57,060 nt of DNA from Gemmatimonadota bacterium (GCA_028875075.1 JAPPGF010000033.1:1-57060), one strand, 5' to 3'. Shown: positions 1-8,525, counted from the first letter of the stretch. Notes: generated by a model not told the origin, from the letters alone. A program made the numbers and translations.

Positions 1-20
1 CGCTTCATTATGTTTTGTGG

Positions 21-172
21 ATATTCCGTATCCGATTGATACGGAACTACTTAGGGATGATCGGAGGGCGATGTTCGCTGTTTGATGTTCGCCAAATGAC
101 GCTCAGGAACGGGCTCTTGCGCGGTGTTCCAGTGCCTTCCGGAGACGTCCCTGGTCGGCCCGCTGGTAGCAC
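21..172. repeat. Direct repeat copy A: integrase 3' end plus att-like palindrome
   Basis: This stretch matches 2417-2567 at roughly three quarters of positions by eye, with the last 22 bases identical. It covers the last two dozen codons of the recombinase at 103-1269 and the DNA downstream of that gene's stop. The match to the second copy ends abruptly just after position 172, inside the recombinase gene. The copies lie 2.4 kb apart and enclose a three-gene operon. I read them as ends left by successive integrations of related elements; a simple local duplication is the alternative. Confidence 0.8.
24..46. other. Perfect palindrome, candidate recombinase core site (or terminator)
   Basis: Arms TTCCGTATC and GATACGGAA (9 bp, perfect) are separated by 5 bp. 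The site lies just past the 3' end of the tyrosine recombinase gene, where attachment sites of integrative elements are commonly found. A near-identical palindrome with one mismatch sits at 2420-2442. Two short arms with a 5-8 bp spacer is the usual form of a tyrosine recombinase crossover site, but a transcription terminator hairpin cannot be excluded; there is no clear U-tract. Confidence 0.5.
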
Positions 173-1269
173 TTGAGCACGGTCTGAGCGTCCTTCCAGC
201 CGCCGAGGTCGCAGAGCACCTTGAGCGGCTGGTCCATGAGGTCGGACGCGAACTTCCGCCTCAGGGAGTGCCAGCCCCGGCCACGCTTCGGCTGCAGCCC
301 GGAGAGCCTCCGGGCCCTCGTCCACCACGCGCTGGCCTGCGAAATGCTGATGCAGTTCGACGAGCCCTTCTTGTGCGGCAGTACGGGGGCATTCCCGATC
401 CCGGGGTTCCAATGTCGCGCTTCCTCCAGAACCGCCACCGCGTCTGCAGTCACCGGAGTCACGTGCCCGTAGCCGGTCTTCTCGCTTTCAGCGCGCCACC
501 GGATGGCTCCGCCCTCGAAGTCGATGTCTGACCATCGAAGCTGGCGGATGGCGCCGATGCGGTGTCCTGTCTCGTGGGCTAGCACCAAGGCCACGCGGAA
601 CCGCCAGTCCACGTCGACAGAGGCTTCGAGGAACGCGTGGTACTCCGACTCGGTCATCAGCACCCGTTTGGGGTTCTTCTCCACGGGTTTCTTGAGACCC
701 TTCAGGGGATTCGACTCGAGGAGGAGCCTACCCTCCTCGTCCCTCGATCTCGTCGCCCAGTTGAGGATCCTGATCAGCAACGCCAAGTCGTGCGCGATCG
801 TTGTATTCGAGACAGGCTTGCCCACATCGCCGATCCTGGCCGACCGCCGCTTCCGGATGAACCAATCCCAGTCCCGCTGGCAAAGGGTTGCGGGTTCTCG
901 ATCGTTGCCGAAGAACTCGAGGAACATCCGTATCGCGACTCTGTCCCGCTTCTGCGCCAACTTGGACTTGGTGGGCGTAACCTCTTCACCGTAGATGTCA
1001 AATAGCATTTTCAGCGTGAGTGGCTCGGGCGCGGCTTTCGGCTTGCCCGCGGCCACCGGCCTGGCGAGTCCGGCGGCAATCTTGTCCGCCTGCCTCTTGG
1101 CCCGAGTCCAGTCGCGGTGGCCCAGCGACCGCGTTGTGCGGCGACCGTCCTCGCGCCACTCGACCTGAATGACACCGGTCCTCGGATCCGGGTAGACCCG
1201 TACTCGGTTTCGGCCCCATTCGCCGGCGCTGTAGCCCCGCCGGCCTCGTTTCGTGCGTGCTATCATCAC
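103..1269 (-). CDS. Tyrosine recombinase / phage-type integrase
   Basis: 388 aa site-specific recombinase. The N-terminal ~80 residues are basic and arm-binding-like (RGRRGYSAGEWGRNRVRVYP), residues ~85-185 form the SAM-like core-binding domain, and residues ~200-388 the catalytic domain. The catalytic set is visible: R237 in HETGHRIGA, K264, H334 and R337 in WHSLRR, W358 in LGGW and nucleophile Y368 in KCYQR. All residues are present, so it is probably active. The GTG start overlaps the stop of the HTH gene upstream, with an ATG one codon later, so the two are translationally coupled. It reads towards the palindrome at 24-46. The target site is not known from this window. Confidence 0.93.
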   Translation of the reverse strand: MMIARTKRGRRGYSAGEWGRNRVRVYPDPRTGVIQVEWREDGRRTTRSLGHRDWTRAKRQADKIAAGLARPVAAGKPKAAPEPLTLKMLFDIYGEEVTPTKSKLAQKRDRVAIRMFLEFFGNDREPATLCQRDWDWFIRKRRSARIGDVGKPVSNTTIAHDLALLIRILNWATRSRDEEGRLLLESNPLKGLKKPVEKNPKRVLMTESEYHAFLEASVDVDWRFRVALVLAHETGHRIGAIRQLRWSDIDFEGGAIRWRAESEKTGYGHVTPVTADAVAVLEEARHWNPGIGNAPVLPHKKGSSNCISISQASAWWTRARRLSGLQPKRGRGWHSLRRKFASDLMDQPLKVLCDLGGWKDAQTVLKCYQRADQGRLRKALEHRARARS

Positions 1270-1670
1270 GTTCCTCGCTCGATGACGGACTGCACGATCT
1301 GCGCGGTGGAAACCTCGCGTACCGGGGATCGCGACGCCGGGCGTGGAGTAGCTGCTCGGGTCTTACGCGGGAGGTGCATGCGGGCGATTCTTGGCGCGCC
1401 GGGCCGCCCGGCGTTGGGGATCTTGCCGTCGCGAACGAGCCGCCCGAGATGGTCCGTGGAGTAGCCGCTCTCCCTCGCGGCGTCTCTCAGCGTGAGGGTC
1501 GCCTCATCCCTCTCTTGGAGTGCCGCTTCGAGCTGTTCCGCGCAGGACTCGAGGGCTACGGCGGGTGTCTCGCCCCCATAGCGGCGGAGCATCTTGGCCT
1601 GCTTCCGCCAGGTGACCGGCAGGTCTTCCACGGACGTGTGGCCTGCTCCCGGTCGGATCTTCGTGCTCAC
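1266..1670 (-). CDS. Small HTH DNA-binding protein, excisionase-like
   Basis: 134 aa. Residues ~60-95 (LRDAARESGYSTDHLGRLVR, then DGKIPNAGRPGAPRI) form a MerR/excisionase-type winged helix: a helix-turn-helix followed by the G-x-IPNAG wing typical of AlpA/Xis-like proteins paired with integrases. The N-terminal half carries a short acidic helix rich in Glu and Ala. The GTG start overlaps the TGA of the upstream membrane protein (GTGA), and its stop overlaps the recombinase start, so the three genes form one tight operon. It probably directs excision or controls the operon; that role is inferred from neighbours and fold only. Confidence 0.75.
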   Translation of the reverse strand: MSTKIRPGAGHTSVEDLPVTWRKQAKMLRRYGGETPAVALESCAEQLEAALQERDEATLTLRDAARESGYSTDHLGRLVRDGKIPNAGRPGAPRIARMHLPRKTRAATPRPASRSPVREVSTAQIVQSVIERGT

Positions 1671-1981
1671 TCCCAGTCCCCTTCGGCGTCTCTATTGAGC
1701 GCGTCGTTGAGGTCAGCGTCCGCTTCGCCTCGCCGCACGGACCGTTCGGCGAGATCAACGCGCCGTCCGAGGTCGGAGAGCCCGGTGGCACGGGCTACGG
1801 CGTAGATGGCGACGGCGAGGCTGAGGGTCGCGAGCGCCAAGTGCAGGGCGAGCGCGACGCCGTGGTCGGCGAGGATGGCTGGCCAGAAGGGGCCGGGGTA
1901 GTCGAGTCGGGAGCCGCCGAGCAGCAGCACCGCTCCCGCTATGGTGGCGGTGAATCCCGTGCTGATTGTCCAGGGTCGCAT
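1667..1981 (-). CDS. Small two-helix membrane protein, element cargo
   Basis: 104 aa, not recognised as a named family. Two hydrophobic stretches are visible: residues ~8-25 (TGFTATIAGAVLLLGG) and ~44-66 (ALALHLALATLSLAVAIYAV). A charged C-terminal tail with alternating Arg and Glu/Asp could be a short coiled coil. It is the first gene of the element operon, with AGAGG 7 bases before the ATG as ribosome site, and its stop overlaps the next gene. Since the other two genes serve mobility, this is the only possible cargo of the 2.4-kb unit. No function can be assigned. Confidence 0.65.
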   Translation of the reverse strand: MRPWTISTGFTATIAGAVLLLGGSRLDYPGPFWPAILADHGVALALHLALATLSLAVAIYAVARATGLSDLGRRVDLAERSVRRGEADADLNDALNRDAEGDWE

Positions 1982-2416
1982 CGTTATCCTCTATACGGTC
2001 AGGTCACGCGGGAGCGGCAGCTTTCTTCGTCAGTAACCGCTAGGTAAACCGCCTGACACCGCCGCCGACCTTCAAGTCGTCGTCACCGCAGAGTACGTCG
2101 TTAATCCGCATCTTTGGCTTCGACCTTCGAGAGGACCGGCATGGAGTGCAGGCCAGACTTCCCGGTTGACCCTCCGACGTCAGCCACCCCGCCTGGAACT
2201 CCTTCAGCGAAGAGCCATTTGCAGCAGCAATTGGAGGTCCCTCGGCGGGTGAGGCAATCATCAATTCTGATGACGCGGTGCTGCGCTCGGTTGCCCATCA
2301 TCAAGCGGGTTCGGAGTGCGCTCCCGTGTGAACCCAAGACTGACCGACGGGCGAGGCTGACGATCTCCGTCACTGCTCCGAAATCCGTAGCGAAGCGGCC
2401 GCATTGGGTTCTGGTT
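1982..2416. other. Gene-free stretch between element operon and repeat copy B
   Basis: I see no reading frame with convincing codon bias on either strand. The first ~60 bases hold the leader of the minus-strand element operon. The rest is less GC-rich and without clear repeats; it is probably element DNA that has decayed. Confidence 0.5.
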
Positions 2417-2567
2417 ATATTCCGTATCAGATTGATACGAAATCACTTAGGGGTGATGGAAGAGCGATGTTCGCTGGTTTGTGTTCGCTATATGGCGCGC
2501 AGGAATCGACCCTCGTGCGGTGTCCGATGCCTTCCTGAGGTATCCCTGGTCGGCCCGCTGGTAGCAC
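2417..2567. repeat. Direct repeat copy B: decayed integrase 3' end
   Basis: Second copy of the repeat at 21-172. Read on the minus strand it encodes CYQRADQGYLRKASDTARGS, close to the recombinase C-terminus CYQRADQGRLRKALEHRAR, including the catalytic tyrosine, then runs on to a stop past the usual end. No integrase sequence is found to the right of 2567, so the rest of that gene is gone. This is the footprint of an older, related element next to the present one. Confidence 0.8.
2420..2442. other. Imperfect palindrome, second att-like core
   Basis: Arms TTCCGTATC and GATACGAAA with a 5-bp spacer match the palindrome at 24-46 with one changed arm base and one changed spacer base. Together the two sites bracket the integrase operon at a distance of 2396 bp, as attL and attR would. 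Confidence 0.45.
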
Positions 2568-3013
2568 ATTCCGAAGGTGGCGCGAATCACGTATGTGGAC
2601 GCCCCGGGTGGGCAAACGTGACTTCGGAACCGAGTCGGTGGCAGTTTGGTCAGGGACTGCCGTATGTCTGGCTCTTGAAGCAGCCCTTGTTGGCTGTGGG
2701 CCCGGACGGTGGTCGTGAGATCGGATTCAAATCGGCGGGCCGGACTCGTAGGTCCTCCGTGGCGGGAAACGGTTACCTACCGGGACATCTGGCCGTACGA
2801 GTATGTCCTCAACCGCAAGGACAGCCAGCGGGAGCTGGTCGACGCGGTTGTGCGCGTTTCCGTGCAGGCGAGGGCCGCCGGCCGCTTCTTCGACTGACCC
2901 GTGGGGCGAATGGGCTGCATCACGCCCGGAATCAACACAGCCGATGCCGTTCCACTGGAAGCCGCCCGGCTTAGGTGTGTCCCGGCGAAGCGCCAGAGCC
3001 TCGTCCGGCGGCG
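2568..3013. other. Decayed region with a short coding remnant
   Basis: No intact gene. On the plus strand, about 2757-2897 reads PPWRETVTYRDIWPYEYVLN and on to a TGA with nearly every third codon base G or C, like real coding DNA of this genome, but without a start or the rest of a protein. It is probably the C-terminal scrap of a gene lost when the neighbouring element inserted or decayed. I do not recognise the family. Confidence 0.4.
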
Positions 3014-3447
3014 CTACGCCGTCCGGGAGAGCCAGGTCCGCCAGCCGCCGTAGCGCGTGATCTCGGTGGCGTCCTCCACGGCGCGCCCCTCGCAGATGAA
3101 GCCCTTCACCACGCTCCCGTCCTCCAGCTCCACGCTACCGATCGCGAGGGGAGGGGGCACCTCCGCCACGAAGGCGCCGAACGCTTCGAGCCCGAGCTCC
3201 CACACCTCCACCTCGATCGCCGCTCCCCGAGCCCCGGCGTGCACGAGCCCCGGCTTCGGGGGCGTGGCGCCCGTGAGGGCGTAGAACCGGTAGCAGGGCA
3301 GGGCGCCGTCCGGCACGCGCGGACCAGGCGCCCGCCTCGCGCGGTCAGTTGGTGGTTGAGCGGCTGGCCGGAGAGGTGGGCGCCCGCGCCCGCGAGCCGC
3401 GCCCGCTCCGCCCCGTCGGTCGCCCGGACGGGTCCGCGCGGTGGCGG
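3014..3447 (-). pseudogene. Allophanate hydrolase C-terminal domain, cut off by stop and frameshift
   Basis: Continuing past the TAG that ends the amidase gene at 3448, the same frame reads GAHLSGQPLNHQLTARGGRL and CRTAPC, the start of the allophanate hydrolase C-terminal domain. At 3291-3304 the minus strand carries CCCTGCCCTG, a tandem 5-bp duplication that shifts the frame. The domain then continues in another frame as CYRFYALTG, PKPGLV, AIEVEVWEL, VELEDGSVVKGF and ITRYGGWRTWL to a TGA at 3014. Undoing the duplication restores the expected TAPCYRFYAL. Both lesions would be needed to lose the domain only once, so this looks like real decay, though errors in an assembled genome remain possible. 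Confidence 0.85.
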
Positions 3448-4809
3448 CTACGCGCCTCGGGCGCTCGCCTCGTAGCGGCTTCCGAGCCGGCACGCGAGCC
3501 GGTCGGCGAAGGCGGGCGCGACGAGGGTGATCCCGAAGGGCGTCCGGTCGGCCCGCGCTCCCGCGGGCAGGGCGACGCCGCAGAGGTCCAGTAGGTTCAC
3601 GAAGGTCGCCCAGTGGCCCAGCTGCTCGTTCAGGGAGAGAGGGTCGGCGAGCATCTCTTGGACCCGGTAGGTCGTGCCCGTGGTCGGCAGGGCCAGGACG
3701 TCGACCCGCCCCCAGAGTGGCTCCGCGCGCCGCCGGAGTGTCTCCCGGCGGTACATCGCAGCGAACGTCTCCTGCGCGCTCTGCGGAGGGCCCTCGACCA
3801 CGATCGAGCGGACGACGGGGTGCACGGCGTCCCGGTTGCCGCGGAGGAAGTCGCCGAAGGCCAAGTCGCGCTCGGTGACCCAGGGGCCTCCGTAGACGAG
3901 CCGCCCGGCCTCGAGCAGCGGCTCCACGTCCACCTCCACGGCCTCGCCTCCGGCACGGGCCAGCGCGGCGAGCGCCTGGCGGTAGAGCCGCCCGGACTCG
4001 CGGTCGCCGAAGAAATCGAGCTGATCGTCCCGCGGAACCCCGAAACGGAACGGGCCGTCCTCCGCCCCGCCCTCGCTGCCGGGGGGCAGAGGACGCGAGA
4101 ACGGGTCCTCATGGTCGTAGCCTTCCGCCACCTCCAGGACCCGGCGGGCGTCCTCCGTGGAATGGGCGAGGATCGATACACAGTCCAGTGTGCGGCACGC
4201 GGGGACCACGCCCCGCGTGCTGATCCGCCCGAGGGTCGGCTTGAGCCCCACGATCCCGTTCAGTGCCGCGGGCACGCGCCCCGAGCCCGCCGTGTCGCTG
4301 CCGAGCGCGAACGCGACGAGTCCGGCCGCGACCGCGACGGCCGAGCCCGAGCTGGAGCCCCCGGAGATGTAGTCCGGGTTCTCGACACAGCGGGGTATGC
4401 CGTAGGGGGAGCGCGTGCCCGAGAGCCCGGTCCCGAACTGGTCCATGTTGGACTTCCCCACGACCAGCGCGCCCGCGGCCAGGAGGCGAGCGACCACGGG
4501 GGCGTCCTCGCCCGGCTCGTAGGCGTAGGCCGGACAGCCCGCAGTCGTGGGAAGCCCCCGGACGTCGATGTTGTCCTTGACGGCGAAGGGGATCCCGTAG
4601 AGCGGGAGCCGCTGCCCCTGCCGGCGGCGCGCTTCGAGCGCCAGCAGCTGCTCGTCCAGGCCCGCGGCCGTCGTGCGCTCGATCCAGACGGCGTCGGAGC
4701 TGCCCCGGGCCGTGATCCGGCTCTGGACCTGCTTGAGCACGGCCTCGGGCGTGGTCTCGCCCGCTTGGTAGCTGGCCGAGAGCCCCTGGACGGTGAGCGG
4801 CGCTTCCAC
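3448..4809 (-). CDS. atzF: Allophanate hydrolase, amidase domain only (AtzF-like)
   Basis: 453 aa amidase-signature enzyme that would split allophanate. Catalytic residues are in place: K78 in PFAVKDNIDV, the cis-serine in the Gly/Ser-rich loop at ~151-156 (GGSSSGSA), and nucleophile S176 in SDTAGSGR. The family is normally ~600 aa with a second, C-terminal domain. Here a TAG at 3448-3450 ends the protein in the linker, and the missing domain lies in pieces downstream. The GTG start falls 3 bp after the stop of the carboxylase-like gene, so it is last in the minus-strand operon with UAAP1, UAAP2 and the carboxyltransferase. The amidase domain may still work alone; this is untested. Confidence 0.9.
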   Translation of the reverse strand: MEAPLTVQGLSASYQAGETTPEAVLKQVQSRITARGSSDAVWIERTTAAGLDEQLLALEARRRQGQRLPLYGIPFAVKDNIDVRGLPTTAGCPAYAYEPGEDAPVVARLLAAGALVVGKSNMDQFGTGLSGTRSPYGIPRCVENPDYISGGSSSGSAVAVAAGLVAFALGSDTAGSGRVPAALNGIVGLKPTLGRISTRGVVPACRTLDCVSILAHSTEDARRVLEVAEGYDHEDPFSRPLPPGSEGGAEDGPFRFGVPRDDQLDFFGDRESGRLYRQALAALARAGGEAVEVDVEPLLEAGRLVYGGPWVTERDLAFGDFLRGNRDAVHPVVRSIVVEGPPQSAQETFAAMYRRETLRRRAEPLWGRVDVLALPTTGTTYRVQEMLADPLSLNEQLGHWATFVNLLDLCGVALPAGARADRTPFGITLVAPAFADRLACRLGSRYEASARGA

Positions 4810-4812
4810 GGA

Positions 4813-6894
4813 TCAGGCGTGGGCCGGGGCCAGAACGCTCGCCGGACGGGGCGGGGCCGGGGACGGGTCGCGGGCGTCCAGCTCGCCCGCGGCCTGCCAC
4901 CGGCTGCGCTCCGCCTCGAACGCCCGGCTCTGGCGGCGCTTGAACTCCGCCGCCTCGCCCTGGATCGAGCCGAGGAAGGCCCGGTGGTCGCCGAGGCGCA
5001 GCGTGCCCGGCTCGATCCGGACGCGGTAGCGCCCGGCGGGAAAATCGTCGCGCATCGCGCTCAGCTCGTCGTGCGCGACCGGGAAGAAGCGGATCCGGTC
5101 GAAGCAGCGCAGGAGCCAGGGCTTGCCCTCCCAGCGGTCGTCGCTCGGCCGGTCGTTCCACACCTGGAGGGTGCGCCCGACGAGCTGGTACCCGCCGGGG
5201 CCCTCCATCCCGTAGACGCACAGGTACGCGCCGCCGATCCCCACCACGTTGGGGGGTGTCCAGGTCCGCGCCGGGTTGTACTTCGTGGTCACGAGGCGGT
5301 GGCGCGGATCGAGCGGCGTGGCGACCGGGGCGCCGAGGTAGACGTCTCCGAGCCCCATGACGAGGTAGCTCGCGCCGAAGACGATCTCTCTCACCGCATC
5401 GACGGACGGGAGCCCGTTCATGCGGCGGATGAACTCGATGTTGTCGGGGCACCAGGGCGCGTCGGCGCGCACGCCGCTCATGTAGCGGCGCACCGTCTCG
5501 TGCACCGCGCGGTCGTCCCACGAGAGTGGCAGGTGGACGACCCGCGAGGGCACCTCGAGAGCGTGGGAGGGCGGCAGTAGGGCGAGCGCCTCGTCCAAGA
5601 GCTCGAGCAGCCGCGCGCGCGGCAGCACGCGCGGGTCGTGGTGCAGCTGCAGCGACCGGATCCCGGGCGTCAGGTCCACGATCCCCGGGCAGCGCATCCG
5701 CTCGAGCCGGCGCTCGAGCGAGTGGACCCGGAAGCGGAGCTCCAGGTCGAGCACGTCGGGACCGAACTCGACCAGGACACAGCGGTCCCCGCTCGGGCGG
5801 ACGACGACTTGGGTGCCTTCGACCTCGACCCTCCGGAGCTCGGTGCTCCCCGGGTCGCGCCTGCGTGGGGCCCGCGAGGGCGCCGGCTCGGGCGCCGTGA
5901 GCGTCTCGACCATCCGCTCCTGTGCGCGCTCGGCGGCCCAGGCCGCTTCCGCCGGGATCGGAACGAGGCGCACGCGGTCGCGCGGGGCCAGCTGGCCGAG
6001 CTTCCAGAGTTGCGCCCGCACGACCACGGCCGGGCAGACGAACCCGCCGAGCGAGGGGCCGTCCGGACCCAGCACGACCGGCATGTCGCCGGTGAAGTCC
6101 ACCGCGCCGACGGCGTACGGGTTGTCGTGGATGTTCGACGGGTGGAGTCCGGCCTCCCCGCCGTCCGGCCGCGCCCACGCGGGCCGGGGGCCGACGAGGC
6201 GCACCCCGGTCCTGGCCGAATTGTGGTGGACCTCCCAGGCTTGGGAGAACAGCATCTCGATGTCCTCGGTCGTGAAGAAGTCGGGAGCGCCCTGCGGGCC
6301 GTAGAGCACGCCGAGCTGCCACTCCCTCTCGAAGCGCGGGATCCCCTCCGCCCCAAGCGGGGGGCCGGGCGCGAGCCCCGGCCGGGGATCCGCCCCGAGC
6401 GGCACCCGGTCGCCGGTCCGGAGCGCCCGGCCCTCATGCCCGCCGAAGCCGCCCAGCACGAACGTGGAGCCGCTGCCCAGGTAGGGCGGCACGTCCAGGC
6501 CTCCGCGAACGAGCAGGTAGCCCCTGAGGCCCGGCCCCGCAAGGGCTCCGATGTCGAGCACCGCCCCGGCTGGAACCCGGAAGGGCGACCAGGGAGGGCG
6601 AGGCTCGCCGTCCAGTGCAGCGTGGAAGCGCGCGCCGGCTAGGCACACGACCGTGTCCCGGCCGAAGCGGAGCCTGGGACCGCGGAGGGTGAGCTCGAGC
6701 CCGGCCTGGCCCGCCCGGTTTCCGAGGAGCCGGTTGCCGAGCCGGAACGACAGGCCGTCCATCGGGCCCGAGGGGGGCACGCCGACCGCCCAGTAGCCGA
6801 GACGCCCCGGGTAGTCCTGCACGGTGGTGAGGGTGCCCGGCCGGAGGACTTCGAGGACCCGGTCCGCCTCCCGGGTCGGGCGCGCCGTGCTCAC
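4813..6894 (-). CDS. Urea/guanidine carboxylase-like carboxyltransferase, no biotin domains
   Basis: About 693 aa from a GTG at 6894 that overlaps the UAAP2 stop (GTGA); a frame extension to 6942 exists but is less likely. Residues ~15-310 are the KipA/CT_A_B domain ([35 protein letters not shown], then [11 protein letters not shown] and [10 protein letters not shown]). Residues ~370-590 are the KipI/CT_C_D domain ([41 protein letters not shown]). It ends with a helix, [20 protein letters not shown], that in urea carboxylase leads into the biotin carrier. The usual enzyme is ~1200 aa with an N-terminal biotin carboxylase and a C-terminal biotinyl domain; both are absent here and elsewhere in the window. 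It may borrow subunits in trans, act like biotin-free PxpBC oxoprolinase, or be a decayed remnant. Confidence 0.88.
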   Translation of the reverse strand: MSTARPTREADRVLEVLRPGTLTTVQDYPGRLGYWAVGVPPSGPMDGLSFRLGNRLLGNRAGQAGLELTLRGPRLRFGRDTVVCLAGARFHAALDGEPRPPWSPFRVPAGAVLDIGALAGPGLRGYLLVRGGLDVPPYLGSGSTFVLGGFGGHEGRALRTGDRVPLGADPRPGLAPGPPLGAEGIPRFEREWQLGVLYGPQGAPDFFTTEDIEMLFSQAWEVHHNSARTGVRLVGPRPAWARPDGGEAGLHPSNIHDNPYAVGAVDFTGDMPVVLGPDGPSLGGFVCPAVVVRAQLWKLGQLAPRDRVRLVPIPAEAAWAAERAQERMVETLTAPEPAPSRAPRRRDPGSTELRRVEVEGTQVVVRPSGDRCVLVEFGPDVLDLELRFRVHSLERRLERMRCPGIVDLTPGIRSLQLHHDPRVLPRARLLELLDEALALLPPSHALEVPSRVVHLPLSWDDRAVHETVRRYMSGVRADAPWCPDNIEFIRRMNGLPSVDAVREIVFGASYLVMGLGDVYLGAPVATPLDPRHRLVTTKYNPARTWTPPNVVGIGGAYLCVYGMEGPGGYQLVGRTLQVWNDRPSDDRWEGKPWLLRCFDRIRFFPVAHDELSAMRDDFPAGRYRVRIEPGTLRLGDHRAFLGSIQGEAAEFKRRQSRAFEAERSRWQAAGELDARDPSPAPPRPASVLAPAHA

Positions 6895-7526
6895 GGCCCG
6901 AAGACCGTCATCCGCACGGGCGTCGGGTCGAACCCGTTGCACGGGTTGTTCACCTGCGGGCAGTTGCTCACGACCACGAGCACGTCCATCTCGGCGCGCA
7001 GCTCCACGTGCTTGCCCGGTGCCGAGATCCCGTCGACGATCCCGAGCGTGCCGTCCGCCTCGACCGGCACGTTCATGAACCAGTTCACGTTGCTCACCAT
7101 GTCACGCTTGCCCCGCCCCGTGCGTGCGTGGGCGAGGAGGAAGTTGTCCACGCAGGCGTGCTGGTGCTTGGTGTGGTGGCCGTAGCGCAGCGTGTTGCTC
7201 TCGCGCGAGCACGCGCCTGCGATCGTGTCGTGACGCCCGACGGTGTCCGAGACGATCGTCATCATCGGCCGCCCCTCGTTGGAGAGGAGGACGGAGCCCT
7301 GGTCGAGGAAGATGTTCCGCTGGGCAGCGATCGTGTCGGCCGCGCTGTAGCGCTCGGCGTCGTCCACGAGGCTGTAGACCAGGAAGTCCACTGCCTGGTT
7401 GCCCTCGAGATCGACGATCCGGAGAGTCTGGCCCTCCAGAAGCTCCATCGACCAGGGCGCGCGCGCCGGCACGGTCTCGTCGTGGAGGACGCTCCGCTGG
7501 GGGCTCTCGCTCGCAGGGGCGCTCAT
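6891..7526 (-). CDS. Urea carboxylase-associated protein 2 (DUF1989), carboxyguanidine deiminase subunit
   Basis: 211 aa DUF1989 protein. Visible family blocks: [52 protein letters not shown] and the closing [16 protein letters not shown]. In other bacteria the pair UAAP1/UAAP2 has been shown to form CgdAB, which turns carboxyguanidine into allophanate and ammonia between guanidine carboxylase and allophanate hydrolase. The ATG at 7526 overlaps the UAAP1 stop (ATGA), and its own stop overlaps the next start, so the four genes are strictly coupled. Metal or catalytic His/Cys/Asp residues look conserved and the gene is intact. Confidence 0.88.
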   Translation of the reverse strand: MSAPASESPQRSVLHDETVPARAPWSMELLEGQTLRIVDLEGNQAVDFLVYSLVDDAERYSAADTIAAQRNIFLDQGSVLLSNEGRPMMTIVSDTVGRHDTIAGACSRESNTLRYGHHTKHQHACVDNFLLAHARTGRGKRDMVSNVNWFMNVPVEADGTLGIVDGISAPGKHVELRAEMDVLVVVSNCPQVNNPCNGFDPTPVRMTVFGP

Positions 7527-8356
7527 CGCGTGTAGTAGTCCTCGACGTTCTGGAAGGCGCGAAGGGCCTCCGGGGAGGCCGTCCGGATCGGGTCGTCCTC
7601 GGCGGTCGTGCCTCCGCGCCACGCCGTGGCGCGGACGGACGTGACCGTGTAGGAAGGCCGCTCGTCCAGCACGTGGGGCGTGTTCGCCAGCGCGACCAGC
7701 ACGTCCATCTCGGCGCGCAGCTCGACGTACTGGCCCGGCACGGGGCCGGGGCGGATGAGCCGCGTCGAGCCGTCGGCGTCCACCCGCACGCCCTTGAACA
7801 GGTTGACGCAGGGCGCGACGTCCTTGCGCGAGAGGCCGTGCTTGGCGAGCGCGATCAGGAAGCGGTCGCGCGCGTTCGGGAAGGGGCCGTGGTTCCCGCC
7901 GCTGCCGTAGCGGCGCTCGTTCGAGCGCTCGTTCGAGCACCCGCAGAGCGCGTCGTGGCGGCCGCACGTGTCGCGCTCGATGCTCATCAGCACCCGACCC
8001 ATGTCGGAGAGCAACAGGCTGCCGGGGCCCAGGTACGCGTTCCACTGGACCTTGACGGTGTCGGCCACGTTCAGGCGCTCGAGGGGCGCTCCGGCGTTGT
8101 AGACGAGCAGGTTCACGCAAGCGTCTCCCTCGAGATCCGTGAGCCGGAGGCGCGTTCCGCGCGCGAGCACGCGCGAGGCGTAGCCACCGCCGCCGATCGT
8201 CTCGTCCCACACCACCCCCTCCGCCCGCACGCCAGTGGGCAGGTCCACGGCGTCGCGGGCCGGGATCGTCGGCTTCGTCGCCACGGACGCCCCGTCCTGG
8301 GCGCGCGCGCGTGCGCGCGCCCCGTAGGTCGTGGAGGTGCCGGACTCCGAGTTCAC
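7523..8356 (-). CDS. Urea carboxylase-associated protein 1 (DUF1989), carboxyguanidine deiminase subunit
   Basis: 277 aa from a GTG at 8356 preceded by GGGAG; an ATG at 8422 in the same frame is the alternative, and the Arg/Ala-rich first 45 residues make the start uncertain. Core blocks are LRLTDLEGDACVNLLVYN, LNVADTVKVQWNAYLGPGSL, SIERDTCGRHDALCGCSNE, APCVNLFKGVRVDADGSTR and [19 protein letters not shown]. It is paralogous to UAAP2 downstream and likely its partner subunit. It is first in the operon and transcribed away from the porin/ABC genes, as expected for a nitrogen-scavenging locus. Confidence 0.87.
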   Translation of the reverse strand: MNSESGTSTTYGARARARAQDGASVATKPTIPARDAVDLPTGVRAEGVVWDETIGGGGYASRVLARGTRLRLTDLEGDACVNLLVYNAGAPLERLNVADTVKVQWNAYLGPGSLLLSDMGRVLMSIERDTCGRHDALCGCSNERSNERRYGSGGNHGPFPNARDRFLIALAKHGLSRKDVAPCVNLFKGVRVDADGSTRLIRPGPVPGQYVELRAEMDVLVALANTPHVLDERPSYTVTSVRATAWRGGTTAEDDPIRTASPEALRAFQNVEDYYTR

Positions 8357-8497
8357 CCGTCTTCGTCTCCCTGAAGGCTCGGACCCGAGGACGTGCGTCC
8401 GCAGGCCCCCGTCCCGTGTCATGCGGGCGCGCCATGGTACAGCAACCCACGCGTCCAAGCAAGGACATAACAGGTCGTGGCGGCAAGTAGCCTTATG

Positions 8498-8525
8498 AAT
8501 TTAGGTCATTGACAGATTCTGCAAA
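8498..8525 (-). promoter_or_regulatory. Possible promoter for the UAAP/carboxylase operon
   Basis: On the minus strand TTTGCA (8525-8520) and TAAATT (8503-8498) are 16 bp apart in an AT-rich island between the divergent transcription units. It overlaps the plus-strand promoter candidate, so the two directions may share control. I see no guanidine-I riboswitch consensus in the leader. Confidence 0.35.

Noticed and set aside
3613..5580. A 655-residue open frame on the plus strand
   Set aside because: Antisense shadow of the same operon with no recognisable motif and Arg/Val/Glu-rich low-information content.
4109..6322. A 737-residue open frame on the minus strand in a second frame
   Set aside because: It is a high-GC shadow of the carboxyltransferase and amidase genes, rich in Arg/Ala/Gly/Pro with no family motifs, while the real frames show clear domains.
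6891..8486. One 531-residue protein joining both DUF1989 genes
   Set aside because: The first ~320 residues are a wrong-frame translation of UAAP1; only the last 211 are UAAP2, with its own ATG overlapping the UAAP1 stop.
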